Assembly: GCF_014905175.1 (NCBI RefSeq)
Contig: NC_057791.1
Span: 19,754,537-19,818,536, forward strand
DNA from: Aphidius gifuensis
Lineage: Eukaryota > Arthropoda > Insecta > Hymenoptera > Braconidae
DNA length: 64,000 nt
Direction of reading: 5' to 3'
A model generated the notes under the pieces. The model made no database searches and was not told the DNA's origin. It saw only the letters and a program-made list of their open reading frames with translations. The position numbers and the translations under genes are program-made. Positions 62,901-64,000 of this stretch are shown here, piece by piece. Each line of letters begins with the position of its first letter. Within the stretch, counting starts at the first letter, position 1.

Positions 62901-64000
62901 TTTAAAAGCCAGCCGATACTCCAGTGAGTTATTCGTATGATTCCGAAACGTGAAAATATTTTGGGGGAATAGCCGGTGACAATGTTCCTGTTTGACGATG
63001 CGTTGTGACATTTACGATCGTCTATATACTCTCGAAATTTTTATTTTTTTATTCTCAACTTTGCATGATAAAAAATTTACAATATATCAAAAAATTTATA
63101 TAAAAATATTCAATAAAATTATACTTTTATACATAAAAAAAATAATTTTAAATTATAATTATGTTTGTGGATTTTTTTATTTTTAAATCAATGATTAGCA
63201 AAAATTTTAAGTACTCAGGTACTCGCATTTAATTTAAAAACTTTTTTAAAATTGATAATAATAATATACGAGAGTTGGAGAATTAATTGACGGCTGATTG
63301 AATCGATGATGGAAAAAAGTTGAATTTATGATTTTTATAAAAAAAAATAAAAAAATAAACTGGGGTTTTATTTATTTGGTTGAATAATTAATTAAGGACT
63401 TTTAGCACAACAAGAGGGTCAAATAAACTTATCAATGAAAAAAAAAGAGAGGCTTGTTCAATTTAATAATAATATATTGATTATAAAAAATAATAAAAAA
63501 CACAACAGCTAGTTTGCACATATAATTAAAATAAAGAATAGTGTCTGAAGATATTATTATATGGTACATAAATATCAAAGAACAAAGAGCTTGGATATAA
63601 GTCGATGAAGAAACCCTCGTAGAATCATTCGAGTGATGAACATCCCTTTATGATCGTAAGCTTTCATTCAAAACACTCTTACCCCTTATAATATTCATTC
63701 TAAAAAGCATTCCTATATACGAAATTTTAAATCACTCACTATTTTTTACCCTCTTTCTTTAACAACCACCTAGACTACAAAATTTCGTCACGCTTGGTTA
63801 CAAATTAATGTCTAAAGCTCGTTTCTTCACGATTAATAAATCAAGAAATTAATACCGTGGTTATATAGATAGCTTCCTTGGGGGTCTACGAAAAAAAAAA
63901 AAAAAAACAAAAAAACAAAATTAAATAAATATATAAATAAAAATGAATTTTTGTTTTTTTTTTTTTTTTCTTTTTAGGGTACATAATAATAATGATAATA
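60000..64000. other. No gene recognised to the end of the window
   Basis: AT-rich, with GC-richer patches near 61060-61360 and 62700-62800 that contain no convincing coding frame. CAG|G|GTGAGT near 62313 is an acceptor nearly fused to a donor, with one base between them. Confidence 0.5.

Noticed and set aside
1..64000. tRNA, rRNA, CRISPR, bacterial-type operons or viral genes
   Set aside because: No B-box-like tRNA motif, rRNA segment, regularly spaced repeats or viral protein motif was recognised; the introns and promoters are eukaryotic.

Overview
The window is eukaryotic nuclear DNA, strongly AT-rich, full of homopolymer runs and low-complexity tracts. Compact introns of about 60-105 nt, TATA boxes followed by arthropod-type TCAGT-like initiators, and protein families typical of insects suggest an insect. 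A hymenopteran (parasitoid-wasp-like) genome is my best guess, but nothing in the sequence fixes the species. Most of the 64 kb looks like intergenic or long-intron DNA; gene content is concentrated in about 11 kb.

The core is a cluster at 15.5-26.7 kb in which two unrelated gene families are interleaved. On the minus strand are five tandem short-chain dehydrogenase/reductase (SDR) copies resembling the 17-beta-hydroxysteroid dehydrogenase 10 / 3-hydroxyacyl-CoA dehydrogenase type 2 family. They are SDR-A (17189-18169), SDR-B (18770-19748), SDR-C (20226-21246), the pseudogene SDR-D (24538-25300) and SDR-E (25574-26642). They share an exon plan of 6 nt + 162 nt + 427 nt + about 170 nt, with intron phases 0, 0 and 1. 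Exceptions are SDR-E, which has an extra 64-nt intron, and SDR-D, which has cleanly lost the last one. On the plus strand are three paralogous two-exon genes for small secreted proteins that I do not recognise: SEC-1 (15541-16204), SEC-2 (22200-22841) and SEC-3 (23908-24410). Each has a signal-peptide exon, a phase-0 intron and a second exon ending in a conserved domain of about 85 residues. The layout is SEC-1> <A <B <C SEC-2> SEC-3> <D <E.

Outside the cluster the main feature is a 0.55-kb segment present twice in the same orientation (about 13582-14140 and 59154-59726). Its inner 450 bp or so is almost identical between copies while the edges have decayed; it contains a perfect 11-bp-arm palindrome. 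Several splice-bounded exon-like pieces (8370-8409 and 29020-29088 on plus; 55066-56538 and 59953-59999 on minus), a CRE-plus-TATA promoter-like block (2466-2546), two adjacent hairpins (7253-7349) and a possible recursive splice site (39961) hint that the flanks lie in introns or regulatory regions of larger genes, but no complete gene could be assembled there.

Nothing links the two families biochemically from sequence alone. The intracellular SDRs probably use NAD(H) on hydroxyacyl or hydroxysteroid-like substrates, and the SEC proteins are probably exported. Their interleaving and joint copy-number growth make joint regulation or a shared tissue worth testing.
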